Shown here: one piece after another, positions 10,498 to 21,960 of the stretch | Position numbering within the stretch: the first letter of the stretch is position 1 | How the letters are laid out: the number at the start of each line of letters is the position of its first letter | Assembly: GCA_017979445.1 (NCBI GenBank) | Contig: CM030717.1 | Location: 20,881,288-20,945,287, forward strand | Direction: 5' to 3' | DNA from: Akebia trifoliata | Taxonomy: Eukaryota > Streptophyta > Magnoliopsida > Ranunculales > Lardizabalaceae | Length of the DNA: 64,000 nucleotides | Program-made: the position numbers and the translations under genes | Notes under the pieces: generated by a model | What the model saw: the letters and a program-made list of their open reading frames with translations, nothing else | What the model was told of the DNA's origin: nothing | Databases searched by the model: none

Positions 10498-12233
10498 TGT
10501 AGACACCCATTTTTGCACTCGCCTGATTAATCAACTCGTCAATCCGATTGCAATGATTCCCAATGATGGATGTGTATTCCATTACTTTATTTTGTTACCA
10601 GATGTGTTTCAGAAATCCGGATGAGGTATCTCGAATTGACAAAACCTTAGAAACCACGCTACGCTAGGAAAATACGACCCCAGAAACATAGAAATCATCA
10701 TCTTGCAGACCAAAAAGAAGTTTCACGATAAAAATCACTAAAAAATTATCAAATTACCAAAATACCCCTAACCTCAAAACAACCCTAGAGCCTACGTTAC
10801 GCTTAGGAAAACTCTCTCGAACACATAAAATAACAAATCGGAATCAAATAAATCATTTCACTAATTTTAACAGAATTTGACAAAATTACGAAAATGCCCC
10901 TCATAAAGTTCACAATCATTTTACATAAAAATTTTCATAAATGACACAAACCAACATTCTCATTGAATTCCTTACGAAAAACCGATTCTAAAACATCCTA
11001 GAACATTAAAAACCGACTTGAAACGTGAAAAGTCCTCTTCGGGGGCAAAACGGTAATTTCACAATTTTCATAATTAAAAAATTCGAAATTAATAAATAAA
11101 ATATTAAATAATTAAAGTGAAACATCGATGAAATTAATTTAAAAATTTGAACCTAAAAAATCGATCAATCGGACTTTCGGGTAAAATTGTTGAGGGTTCG
11201 TGGGATATTTCTTTAAGGACCCCTCCATTTGGGGGTCCAAAGAATTAAAGAAATAATGGAAGGGGGTTCTCCAAAAATTTAAAGTCAATCAAGCAAGACT
11301 GTAGTCAAAGTATTAAAGTCAATCAAGTGAGACTAAAGTCAAAATCAAAGTCAATTAAGCAAGACTGAAGTCAAAATATTAAAAGTCAATCAATTAAGAC
11401 TAAAGTCAAAACATTAAAAGTCAATCAAATAAGACCAAAAGTCATAATAGAATTCTAATTAAATAATAACTCTATCTAATAGAGTTCTAACTTAAAAACA
11501 ATTCTACCTAAAATAATTCTAATTAAAACACAATTCTACCTAAAACAATTTTAACTAAAACACAACTCTAATTAAAAGATCTCTAATTAAACACTAACTC
11601 TATCCAAATCAACCTTAAAAAAAATTCTATAAATAGAGGTGCTCACACCCTATTTTCGTATCAAATCATAAACCTAAGAGAAGTAGGTCTACAAGCTCCC
11701 CTAGCCCCCATAAACCCTAGTTTTGGAGTCCCAACTCCTTACCTAACATCCTTCCTTCAATTTTAGTCTAGAAAACACCTAAAATCCCTCCAAAAACACC
11801 CCCAAATCTGCAACAAACTTGAAGAGTTCAGATCCAAAAACAAGGAGATACCTTGATCTAGGAGATCCGAAGTCAAATCCGGAGACAGAACGAAGCAAGG
11901 GAGTACAGTACAAGGAGCTCTTTTTGTCAGATCTGAGGGAACAAAATCCTTGCTATCGGAAAGGTATGTAATTTTTTTATTTTTATCTAGGTTTTTAGCA
12001 ATGTGATATATTTGGGAAGTTAGTAGAGACCGGCTTTGGCCGGGCGGGGTTGGTGCCTAACACCTTCCAACCCCGTAACATGATCCCCGAATTCAGATTT
12101 TTTGTGGTAGATTAGTTCTTTTTATCCATGTTAGAGTCAGTTTGGTTCCTAGACCACAATAACTAGGTGGCGACTCCCAAACCTCAAGAGCCAAAAGAGG
12201 ATCCGCGCACCTCGCGGATCGAGGGCGCTTTTA
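10498..12233 (+). repeat. Solo LTR 2 (Tat-type family), plus orientation, inside element A between PRO and gag
   Basis: It runs from TGTAGACACCC to GAGGGCGCTTTTA, 1,736 bp, flanked on both sides by an exact GGTAG target duplication (10,493-10,497 and 12,234-12,238). It shares its first part (ctgattaatcaactcgtcaa), centre and GC-rich end (ctcgcggatcgagggc) with solo LTR 1. A 'ggtggcgactccc' tract 60-70 bp before the end resembles the tRNA-Arg-type PBS of this group, but the TSD places it inside the LTR. Element A also lacks about 420 bp of gag next to it that element B keeps. Confidence 0.93.
11628..11635 (+). promoter_or_regulatory. TATA box of solo LTR 2
   Basis: TATAAATA within ctctataaatagaggtgctc-like context, a near-ideal plant core promoter, facing right. 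It could drive transcription through the gag remnant in antisense to gag. Confidence 0.6.
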
Positions 12234-14195
12234 GGTAGTTGAAGGGATGATGGAGTGTAAGGAATAACAAGAGGTGGTCGTGAGGATAAGTGGTAAGGTA
12301 TGTGAAGGGGGGTCGAATCGAGTTTTCAGGATTTGGAGTTGTATAGGGTATGACGAGAGGTGGTTGGGTGGAGCATTGGGGATTTGGTGAGTAGGATAGA
12401 TTGTGAGATCAACCATTCTCAGTGGTGATCATGTATTTCGATGTGGGTTTGTCGTGTATTGGTTGATGGTGCTGACTATTGGTGTTTCCGATCCCTGGGT
12501 TAAATGGATTTTGACCTTTGACCTAACCGAAGCTATCAGAGTTGATGGATCGAAATCGATTTCTCTGAGAATAACATTTACTTTGTACCCACTTCCCCCT
12601 CTATTATGAGTTGGTAGGGGGTTTTGGTTGATATTATGTTGTTGATTGGGATTCACTGGTCCAACTAGTATGAGTGCCTTCTTGTCTATTAGATTCTGCA
12701 TCTGGTGTTTTAGCTAACAACACTGATCTGTAGAGTGCCCTGGAGCACCCATGTGAAACTCACAAAACAAGCTAGGATTGTACCCAAGTCATTTTTTAGC
12801 TTTTGGATTTGGTAGCCTTTTAACGAGATATTCTCCCCTGAGTAAGATTGGAAGTAATTCTGATAATGCCATTGGTAACTTGGTAAATACTCTATTAACC
12901 ATGTTAGGCCGTGCTTGCTGGCCATGCCCGTACAGTGGTGCCTGCTGTGCAATTGGTGGAGCGTTTGCTCGAAATGGGTTCTAAGGTGCAGGATTCTATG
13001 CTGGTGGTGGCATTGGTTCCCATGAGATTGTCGGAGCTTGTGGTCTTGGTACTTGTGCTGGGATGAAGAGGGGTCGATTTGATTGCACGTTGTTAACCTA
13101 TTTTTTTTATCTCTTCTTTCATATCGGCACTAGCTTTCTTTGAGAAGGAATCCCTGCTGCTGCCCCCAAGCTTGTAAAATCAAATATCAGACTAGTTCGG
13201 ATCATGTCCTCGACCTGATTTGCTACCTATACTAGATTTGAAAGGTATCTGGAGTGTGTCCCACCAGATGAGTGTAGAAAGTGTGCCCTAGTGTTGAGAT
13301 AAACGTAGTATTCATCTCTTGCTTAGTCATTGCGGGCCTTACTTGTGAAGCAGACTCTTGCCACCTCTGGACATACTCTTTCACCATCTCCCTTTGCTTT
13401 CGCGTCATTTTGGCCATGTCATTCCGGTTTAGACCTACATCTGTGTTGAATCGATAATTGTGCCAGAATATTTCAGCCAAGTCATGCCAATTCTTGATGA
13501 GTATGTGGACCAATCCGGAGAACCACTTAAGGGTCGGCCCCGTTAAGTTTCTTTGGAATAGCTGTACCAGTAGCCTGTCATCTTCACCGTATAGTACAAT
13601 TTCAGATGCTACAGGGGATACCCCACCCTATTGTATTTTTCAAATTTTGGACACTTGAACTTAGCTGGCAACTATGCATTAGGATAAAAACAAAGGTCCT
13701 TAAACCAAGTTTCGTTCATGATATTGAAGCCTTTCATTCTCATCATTTCTTTCTACAAATATTCGATTTGTTGAGCCAACTTTTCATCCGTCACACTTTT
13801 GTCTTCTGTGGCCCTGTACTCGCACTCATTATCAGGAATGATCACAGGGGGTAGTCAATTTTGAAGAATATAGAGTGGTACCCTTGGTATTCTGGAGCTG
13901 CGGGTGACAAGGTGGTCTGTGGCCTTTGTGGAGGTTGGTCGGGTAAATCCTGATTTGACCCTGATGCATGCTGCTGCATTGTCTGGGCCTGTATGATGTT
14001 GGTGTTGTTTAACACGGCACTCAACATCTTTTCTTGTCTCTCAGTCATTTTCAATAATGCTGTTATCCTTGCATCAATATCTGACATTTCTATCGTTGCA
14101 AGTTGTGGTGCTTCGGAAGTACTCATAGTAGTAGTTAAAGATCTGAGAAAATACAGAGGCACCTTTGGCTGTTTGTATTTCTTTCGTTTGGCCAC
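12234..14195 (-). pseudogene. gag, element A
   Basis: The N-terminal part (13,842-14,195) has a predicted start at 14,126 (MSTSEAPQL), a helical RITALLKMTERQEKMLSAVL stretch and a Gln/Pro-rich tail. The capsid part (13,232-13,513) reads NWHDLAEIFWHNYRFNTDVG and MTRKQREMVKEYVQRW. Near 12,760 a His/Cys stretch CEFHMGAPGHSTDQCC is the zinc-knuckle equivalent. A Pro/Ser-rich tail reaches 12,234, where solo LTR 2 is inserted. Several frameshifts break it. Element B has the same gag, interrupted by element C. Confidence 0.75.
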
Positions 14196-14317
14196 CTATG
14201 GGTATAGAAGACCAAACGTTATTATTTTCTTTTACAAAAAAAGAAGATGCATGATGTTTTCTTAGGTCGGGTAAATTTATTTATTATAAGGTAAATGAGT
14301 TTTAAAGAAAAAATAGT

Positions 14318-14760
14318 TTATCAATGTAGAGCCAGCATCAACATGGAGTTGGTATCAACACAGAGCTGGATTGTGTACTTTTGAAAATAATTACATTAGC
14401 ACGGAGTTGGCATCAGCACGAAATTGGTTGTGTACTTTTGAAAATAAGTACATCAGTACGGAGCTGGCATCAATACGAAGTTGGCATCAGCATGGAGTTG
14501 GTATCGACACGGAGTCGACAAAATATTTTGAAGATTGGAATTTCATCAGCACGGAGCTGGCATTGACATGGAGTCAAGCATCAACACGAAGTTGGCATCA
14601 ATAAGGAATTGGCATCAACATGGAGCTAGCATCAATACGGAGTCGATAAAATATTTTGAAAAAAAATTACATCAGCACGGAGTCGGAAAAATATTTTTGA
14701 AAAAAAAATTATCTCAGCATAGAGCTGGCATCGACACGGAGTCGGTAAAATATTGTTGAA
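14318..14760. repeat. Leader minisatellite, element A ('cggagctggcatc' type)
   Basis: About 25 imperfect copies of a 17-20-bp unit of the form 'catcagcacggagctgg' or 'catcgacacggagtcgg', interspersed with 'taaaatattttgaaaaaa'. It lies just upstream of gag in the minus-strand element. Element B has a larger array at 46,430-47,285. Open frames across it are a by-product of the repeat period. Confidence 0.85.
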
Positions 14761-15060
14761 AAAGTAGATTATTGAGATAAGTCGAGTTGGAATAATCCAT
14801 GTTTTTGTTTGCCTCCAATTCAATTCTTTGAAACCAAGGTCGGCTAGTCAGATCCCCAGGGAAGAGGCGGCGCACAATGCTTTCACAGGGACACTCTTAA
14901 ATCACCTCATTTCCTTGAATAGATGTAGTCTATCTCTCTCGTATCAATAAGACAAGATTGTTTCTAGGCACCAACTTTGATCAAGGACTATAATTGGCAC
15001 TTTTAAATCTTTTTTTTAAAAATAAATTTTATTGGAAAAAGAGTGAGTTCATTTGATTGA
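14761..15060 (-). other. Conserved noncoding leader block, element A
   Basis: About 200 bp (14,830-15,030) nearly the same as 47,350-47,540 in element B, including 'agatccccagggaagaggcggcgcac' and 'gatcgtttctaggca'-like stretches. It lies between the two leader repeat arrays. Conservation of a noncoding block suggests a leader role such as packaging or splicing, but none can be shown. Confidence 0.5.
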
Positions 15061-15109
15061 TCGGTTCTAAACCATTTGGATCACAGATGGATCCTAGACT
15101 TAGTTCGAA

Positions 15110-15330
15110 ATCGAATATGGGTAAGAATTGTGGATCCAACTCGAAATGCATATGGGTCGTGGACCCGGTTTGAGTGGACATGGGTCGTGGACCCAGTTTG
15201 AGTGGACACGGGTCGTGGACTCATTTGAGGTGGATATGGGTTGTGGACCTAGTTTGAATAGATATGGGTCGTGAACCCATTTGAGGTGGATATGGGTCGT
15301 TGACCCATTTGAGGTGGATTATCAATTTCA
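15110..15330. repeat. Leader repeat array 2, element A ('gggtcgtggaccc' type)
   Basis: Seven or so imperfect units of about 30 bp with the core 'atgggtcgtggacccagtt'. Each core holds the inverted repeat GGGTC-N-GGACCC-like and could fold as a hairpin. The related array in element B is at 47,600-48,000. Homology to B ends at about 15,330, so this is the last recognisable part of A. Confidence 0.8.
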
Positions 15331-16100
15331 GTGTTACCCCTTTGATAACATTTTAATGAATCCTGAGATTTTATTGAATTTTGTACACCAACCCATTAAA
15401 TAATTAATGTATGCATTGATTATTCACAAAGAAAATAATTAATTTATGCATTGAATTTTTACTTATTTTTGTTGAACAAGTTTCTGACATTATGGACATT
15501 GTAATGGTTATATTGGTTTTTTCCTTAGCATTTTGATTTGAATAATTTTTTTATTTTCAGGTGAAGGACTCGACGGAAGTCAACGAAAATTGACGAAAGG
15601 CGACTCGTGGAATTTTTATCCACTGAATTGGTTCTTTCACCAAGAAGATCAGCAGCTTTGAATTTTCTCTACATTTTTTTTTTAGAAACCAATTTGTAAT
15701 AAGAACTTGAATTTGTATTAAATTTTAAATTGTATCCGAGAGGGCTCGGATTGTAATAGATTTAGGGACAGACGATAGTGGGACGAAACTATCTCAGCCC
15801 CTTCAGTTCGTATACCAAATTTGGTGTTGGTGGCCTGAGTCGACTCAACTCGATCATCCCCCGTCTAGAACGGGAGGTAAATTTCGAAACACTCACGCAT
15901 CACTCACTAGTGAGTTTCTATATTGCTTTTGAATGACTAATCTGTACACATTGGATCGCACATAGTTATAAGGGCACCCTTACGAGGATGGCACCATAAA
16001 ATAAGAATATGATTTCATTACTGATATCTTGCCCTTCTAAAAAAATCAAATTCACAGTAAATTAATTAATTAAAATTTGATTAGACTGGACTCTAGGTTT
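15331..16100. other. Unassigned segment between elements A and D
   Basis: No convincing ORF. It is AT-rich at first, then has 'tttattttcag|gtgaaggactcg' near 15,560, which looks like an intron end, and a block with 'agagggctcggattgtaat' and 'gggacgaaactatctcagcc'. It matches neither the leader of element B nor the LTR at 25,088-26,379. It may be the deleted 5' flank of A, a degenerate 5' LTR of D or a captured host fragment. Confidence 0.4.
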
Positions 16101-16549
16101 CATCGAGCTCATTAAGCAAAGCTAATCAAAAGTTGCACCAATTGCACTTCTTGATCGTGAACAGTGTCTAAGCGCAATCCTGTCCCATAGTACTATGTGT
16201 ATTCGGGGGATAGACACACGTCTATTCTAGATGAGAGGTGATCTAAGAGTGCCCTTGCTTAGCATCGTGCGCCACCTCTCCTCTGGGGATTAAACGGGCT
16301 ATTCCGGTTTTCGAGATTTGGGTTGGAGGCTTTGATTAACCTTTTGAACCAGTTAGGAGCTGTCTAGTAATAGGCACCCAGTTCTCACGTGTGAATTTCT
16401 ACCTCTTATTGTGTGCAATTTGGTAGTGTATGTTAGGTAGGAGATCGCAGAAAAATCCAATTGTTTTTTATCCAGAGATCACAAGGTCTCACCCACTACC
16501 TAAGGTTAAACGAGAAAGCAATACCGTTCCCACTCCACCAGTCCCATAA
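16101..16549 (+). other. Leader of element D
   Basis: About 450 bp before gag with no coding potential. It contains GC-rich patches such as 'tcgtgcgccacctctcctct'. No tRNA-complementary PBS is recognisable, in keeping with loss of the 5' LTR end. Confidence 0.4.
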
Positions 16550-18066
16550 ATGGATCTACATCCACCTCCACCTCATCACAATCATGAGGATCAGTGAACT
16601 CCCAATGAGTTGTTCGCACCTATTACTGCTAACCTTCCATCGTGTATAGCTTTACCTGCTACAAATGTGGCACAATTTGAAATTCGGGCAGCCACCATCA
16701 ATATGTTGCCAAAATTCCACGGTTTTAAAAGCGAACAACCATACAATCACCTCAATAAATTCTTGACCTTATGCCAGACATTCAAAAATGGTCACCTCGA
16801 CGATGAGAATGTCAAGCTTAGGTTATTTCCACTTTCTCTCGAAGACCATGTTGCGGTTGGTTAAACTCCTTGTCCTCCAACTCTATCACTACGCGGGATG
16901 AGTTGTTGAGAAAATTCATGGCCAAATTCTTCCTTATGGCAAATACGGAACAATTCAAAAATGCCATTCGGAACTTCAAGGGAAGACCGGATGAAGAATT
17001 CTCCTAGACTTGGGAAAGGTTCAATGATCTTCTTGTTAAGTGTCTGCACCATGGGATAGACAAAGCCCAATTAGTTAATTTCTTTTATCGAGGTCTCCCA
17101 ACAGCCTAGCGTACTCTTCTCGAGTCTATGCATCAGGATAAGTTCATGAATCAAACTCCTAATCAAGCTTATAAATTCTTAGTCAAATTAGTTGAGAATG
17201 CTCGAAATTGGAGCACAAACATAGGGGATTTTGATAGAGGAGATTTAGGAGTCAAGAAGTCGGGCATGTATGAGGTTAAATCTGATCCCGATCTCAAGAA
17301 TGTCATGAATAGCCTTGTAAGTAGCTTACAGAGTCTCAACAAAAAGTTCGACGCTTTCAGTGTCAAATCCAACTTCCAAGAAGGCACTCCAATCCTACAA
17401 GTCGCCACAGAGACATTTTCATCATGTCAGTTATGTGAGAATTTCAATCATTTTACGAAAAATTGTCCCACCTTGATTCCCTCACAGTCAGAGAAGGCCA
17501 ATGCTGTTGGAAATTATAACACATATAGAAAACCTACTCCTAACTCCTTTAGTCAGACATACCATCTTGATAATAGGTTTCACCCCAATTTTTCATATCG
17601 ACAAAGTGAACCTATCCAATCAGGAGGTCCTCCAGGGTTTCAAAAAATTTTCAATCGTCAAACTCATGCTAATGCGAACCTATCTTTGGTTCTGCAACCA
17701 TCATATTCTTCACCCCAAAATTCTGATCAACGGGCGATCATTGTCGACCCTATGACCAATTACTCTCTTCCTATTGCTCAACCAAACTCAGCATTAGAAT
17801 CAATAATGGCTGAGATATTAAAGCAACAACAACAACTCATACAGACTACCCAGAGTCAATCTCAGATCAACCAGGTTACTACGCAAGCAATTAAAAATTT
17901 AGAGGTTCAGATGGGTCAGTTTGCTTCATCCATAGGAGAGAAAAACAAAGGCCAGTTTTCCAGTCAAATTGTGCCTAATCCAGTAGGAAATGTTCCAAGA
18001 GGACAATACGAAATCAATAGTCAAGCAGGTCCCTCTAATTCTGTTCAAGCCGTCCACACCTTATGA
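16550..18066 (+). pseudogene. gag, element D
   Basis: The predicted start ATG at 16,550 gives MDLHPPPPHHNHEDQ, then an in-frame TGA at 16,595. The capsid region reads INMLPKFHGFKSEQPYNHL and KLRLFPLSLEDHV. A shift at about 16,858 leads into a second frame (WLNSLSSNSI) with TAG stops at 17,005 and 17,107, after which the frame is open to 18,066. An intact CCHC zinc knuckle, CQLCENFNHFTKNC, lies near 17,430. The C-terminal part is Gln/Asn/Ser-rich. The layout fits Athila gag; the frame continues past the TGA at 18,064 toward PRO. Confidence 0.82.
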
Positions 18067-18842
18067 TCCGGTAAATTGGTGGACAATAAAGTTGAAATGC
18101 CTGAGGATGTTCTAATCAAAGAAACAACTTCTAGTGCACCTTCCACAGAAAAAGTAAACCAGTCTAAGGAAACACCTCCTCTTCTCGAGAATCGAGTGAT
18201 CATTCCCAAAGTCCCATTCCCTCATAGACTTATAGACAACAAAAAGGGAAAATAATTGGAAGGAATTCTAGAAGTGTTCAAATAAATATTCCCTTCCTTG
18301 ATGTAATTCGTCAAATTCCCTCGTATGCCAAATTTCTCAAGGATCTTACCACAGTGAAGTGAAAAACTCCTGTGCCAAGAGAGGCTGTGATGACAGCCCA
18401 GTCTTCCTGTCTGATTTAGCAGACAATTATTCCAAAATTCAAGGACCCAGGCTGTCCTACAATTTCGGTGCACATCGGAGATACGATGATTGAGAAATGT
18501 CTATTAGATCTTGGGGCTAGTGTGAATCTTCTTCCTTTCTCAACCTATCAGCAATTAGGTTTAGGTGAACTTAAACCTACGGATATTACTCTGAGTCTAG
18601 CAGATAGATCGGTCAAGATTCCGAAGGGAATAATGGAGGATGTGATCATTAAGGTGAAAGATTTCTACTTCCCTGTCGACTTCATAGTTCTTAACACTGA
18701 ACCTATCATTAACTCAAATTCTCATGTTCCAGTCATCTTAGGAAGACCTTTCTTAGCAACTTCTGATGCAATCATCAAGTGTCGCAATGGTATCATGACC
18801 CTAGCATTTGGGGACATGAAGGCCAAAATGAATGTCTTCTAA
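18067..18842 (+). pseudogene. Aspartic protease, element D
   Basis: Gag-PRO linker, then a protease domain with active site CLLDLGASVNLLPFS near 18,505 and VILGRPFLATSDAIIKC near 18,740. The open part is 18,468-18,842 (124 codons); upstream coding sequence is shifted and carries stops near 18,360 and 18,419. DLGAS in place of DSGA/DTGA is the usual Athila form, so the site itself may be intact. Confidence 0.82.
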
Positions 18843-20156
18843 AATAAGTTTTAATCTACTAACATGGATGATTTGGAATAAGTCAACATGATTGACACCC
18901 TGGTCAATAGCACGTTTGAAGAAGCGAAAAACAAAGATCCACTAGAAGAGTATTTTGGCCAATTCGACCTTGAGTTCGATACTGAGAAATCCATCAGGGA
19001 GGTAAACTCTTTTCTTGAATTCGTCTCTATGATGGATTGGTAGCCAAAAATCCAAAGTCTTTTCACTCTTTTGTCATCCCCAATAGTTGAAAAAATTCCA
19101 AAGCTTGAGTTAAAGCAATTGCCTGATACACTGAAATATGTATTTTTGTGTAATGCTGAAATCTTTCCTGTCATTATCTCCCCTACTCTGGAAAAATCAC
19201 AAGAAAATCGATTACTTGACGTTCTGCGCAAAAATTGAGAAGCTATTGGGTGGATCATAGCTGATATTAAAGGCATCAGTCATTCTGTGGTCATGCATCA
19301 AATTCATCTTGAGAAAACTTTCAAACTATCAAGAGAACCACAGAGGCGACTCAATCCGGTGTTACAAGAGGTAGTTTGAGAAGAGGTCATCAAACTTTTA
19401 GATGCGGGTATTATATACCCCATCTCTGATAGTAAATGGGTTAGTCCAGTTCAGGTTGTCCCTAAGAAATCAGGTGTCACAGTTGTGACCAATCAGGATA
19501 ATGAACTTATACCGACTCGAGTCCAAACCGGATGGAGAGTTTGTATAGACAACCGGAAACTGAATACGATGACACGTAAGGATCACTTCCCTTTCTCATT
19601 CATCGATCAGATGCTTGAACGTTTAGCTGGTCATGTTTATTATTATTTTCTTGATGGATATTCGGAATACAACCAGATCCTAATTGCCCCTGAAGACCAA
19701 GAAAAAATAATGTTTACCTGTCCATTTGGGACCTTCGCTTATCGAATGCCCTTTGGGCTATGTAATGCTCCTGCCACCTTTGAAAGGTGCATGTTGAGTA
19801 TATTTTCTGATATGGTCGAAGACTTTCTTGAAGTCTTCATGGATGATTTTTCTGTATTTGGGTCAAGTTTTGATGACTGTTTAGATCATTTGAAGTTAGT
19901 CTTGAAAAGATGTCGAGAGAAGCACCTCGTGCTAAATTGGGAGAAGTGTCACTTCATGGTTACTTCTGGGATAGCTATAGGACATATTATTTCTCACAAA
20001 GGAATTGAGGTAGACAAAGCCAAGGTCGATCTTATAGCAAATTTGCCTCCACCTAGAACTGTGAAAGAAGTTCGTTCGTTCCTAGGACATGCAGGGTTTT
20101 ATAGAAGGTTCATCAAAGACTTTGAAAAAATTTCAAAACCCTGTGTGATCTGTTAG
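18843..20156 (+). pseudogene. Reverse transcriptase, element D
   Basis: The N-terminal extension (from about 19,115, AIGWIIADIKGISHS) leads to KWVSPVQVVPKK, WRVCIDNRKLN, FIDQMLERLAGH, FLDGYSEYNQI, MPFGLCNAPATF and the catalytic EVFMDDFSVFG near 19,845. A thumb/connection region follows with GHIISHKGIEVDKAKV and FLGHAGFYRRFIKDF. Early stops (near 19,236 and 19,378) and a frameshift near 20,140 disrupt it, and one codon is missing just before MPFGL. The core from 19,485 to 20,156 is otherwise open. Confidence 0.88.
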
Positions 20157-20690
20157 CCAAAGACACTACTTTCGAGTTTTCTATCGCTTGCTTATCAGTC
20201 TTTGAGAAGCTGAAAATTGAGTTGACCTCAGCACTTATTATCAAACCACCCAATTGGGATCTCCCATTTGAAGTGATGTGTGATGCATCCGATTACGCTA
20301 TAGGTGCTGTATTGGGGCAACGAGTTGAAAAACTCCCCCATGTCATCCAGTATGCCAGCAAAACGTTAAATGATGCCCAGCTCAATTATTCCACAACTGA
20401 GAAGAAACTACTAGTAGTAGTTTTTGCCTTAGATAAATTTCGTTCCTATCTTATAGGGTCCAAAGTAGTCATTTTCACGGACCACGCAGCGCTGAAATAC
20501 TTTCTTTCTAAGAAGGATGCGAAGACGAGGTTGATACGATGGAACCTTCTTCAAGAGTTTGATGTCGAAATTTGAGACAAAAAGGGATGTGAGAATGTGG
20601 TTGCAGACCACCTATCTAGGCTAGTAGTTGAAACTCTTTCTGACTCTCTCCCAATTTCTGAAAATTTTCCTGATGAACAAATCATGGCAG
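20157..20690 (+). pseudogene. RNase H, element D
   Basis: Reads [16 protein letters not shown], the Glu region [11 protein letters not shown] and the Asp in [10 protein letters not shown], ending with VVADHLSRL near 20,620. These are the acidic sites of the Ty3/gypsy RNase H. One TGA at about 20,573 interrupts it. It continues in frame into the INT N-terminus. Confidence 0.82.
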
Positions 20691-21960
20691 TTTCTAATTC
20701 TAACACACCTTGGTATGCTGACATTGTAAACTACCTGGTGACAGGTCAAACTCCTACTTCTTGGAGTAAACAAAATTGCTTGTGCTTCCTTGCCCAAGCC
20801 AAATGGTTCTTCTGGGATGATCCGTATTTATTCAAATACTGTCCAGACCAGATAATTCATCGGTGTGTTGATGAGAGAGAACAGAGTCGGATTCTCGAGT
20901 TCTGCCACAATCACGCTTGTGGTGGACATTTTAGAGGAAAGAAATAGCAGCTAAAATCTTACAGTGTGATTTTTATTGGCCCACAATCTTTCGTGACGCT
21001 CATCTCTTTGCTAAATCTTGTGATAGATGTCAACGTCTAGGAAAAATCAGTCGAATAAATGAGATGCCCCAACAACAAATTTTGATGATCGAAATCTTCG
21101 ATGTTTGAGGCATTGACTTAATGGTCCCTTCCCCTATGTCAAACGGATTCCAATACATTTTAGTCGTAGTCGACTACGTGTCAAAATGGGTTGAAGCCAC
21201 AGCTTGTCGAACGAATGATCATAAGGTTATTGTTCAATTTATCAAAAATACTGTGTTTGCCCGATTCGGTACTCCTCGAGCCATCATTATTGATGGAGGG
21301 AAACATTTTTGTAACCGAGTTTTCGAAAGTTTGATGCTCAAATATTCAATCACTCATAAGGTAGCTACTCCGTATCACCCACAAACGAGTGGGCAGGTCG
21401 ATATTTCTAATCGTGAGATCAAAACAATTCTTGAAAAAATCGTCAATCTGACTCGTAAAGATTGGTCCTTACGATTATCTGATGCCTTGTGGGCCTACAG
21501 AATAGCGTTTAAAACTCCTATAGGAATGTCCCCTTATCGGTAAATCTTTGGTAGAGCCTGTCATCTGCCAGTCGAACTCGAGCATCGAGCTTATTTGGCG
21601 ATAAAACATTTGAATTTTGATCTAGTAAAGACCGGAGAGCTTAGAAAGCTTCAACTCACTGACTTGGAAAAATTAAGGAATGATGCTTACGATAGCATAA
21701 AGCTATACAAAGATCGATCGAAAATCTTGCATGATAAGCACATCGAGAGAAAATATTTCTACGTAAGACAGAAAGTGCTCCTTTATAACTCTCACCTCAT
21801 TTATTCCCAGGGAAGTTAAAGTCCCGTTGGACTGGACCATTTTTGATCCAAAATATTCACCCTCATTAAAACATCGAGGTACTCAATCCAGCCAATGGAA
21901 ATATTTTCCAAGTCGATGGCCAAAGCCTGAAACCATTTCAGAATCTCCCTCATTCATCAA
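20691..21960 (+). pseudogene. Integrase, element D
   Basis: N-terminal HHCC zinc domain: HNHACGGH near 20,915 and CDRCQR near 21,020, with a one-base shift at about 20,944 between them. Catalytic core: Asp in GIDLM (about 21,115), Asp in IIIDGG (about 21,292) and Glu in SNREIK (about 21,414). The C-terminal domain reads DRSKILHDKHIERKYF, then a shifted segment with KSRWTGPF. A TGA just before GIDLM replaces a Trp codon expected from the family; element F has TAG at the same codon. Confidence 0.85.

Larger units (their letters stand above)
690..15330 (-). mobile_element. Element A: Tat/Ogre-type Ty3/gypsy retrotransposon, internal region, defective
   Basis: From right to left (its 5' to 3') it has leader repeats, gag, PRO, RT, RH, an archaeal-type RNase H and INT, then an extra ORF on the opposite strand and the PPT and LTR. 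The second RNase H between RH and INT and the opposite-strand ORF are hallmarks of the Tat/Ogre group. Homology to element B stops near 15,330, where its 5' LTR should follow but none is seen. Frameshifts and stops occur in every domain, and two solo LTRs interrupt it. Confidence 0.8.

Noticed and set aside
14371..14759. Plus-strand open frames with repeated STELAS/ARSWHQ peptides
   Set aside because: They come from the minisatellite period; the gag-pol of this element is on the other strand and there is no start context or similarity.
15540..15700. Exon of a host gene
   Set aside because: Only an acceptor-like site is seen; no open frame of useful length or recognisable protein follows. Kept only as a finding to check.
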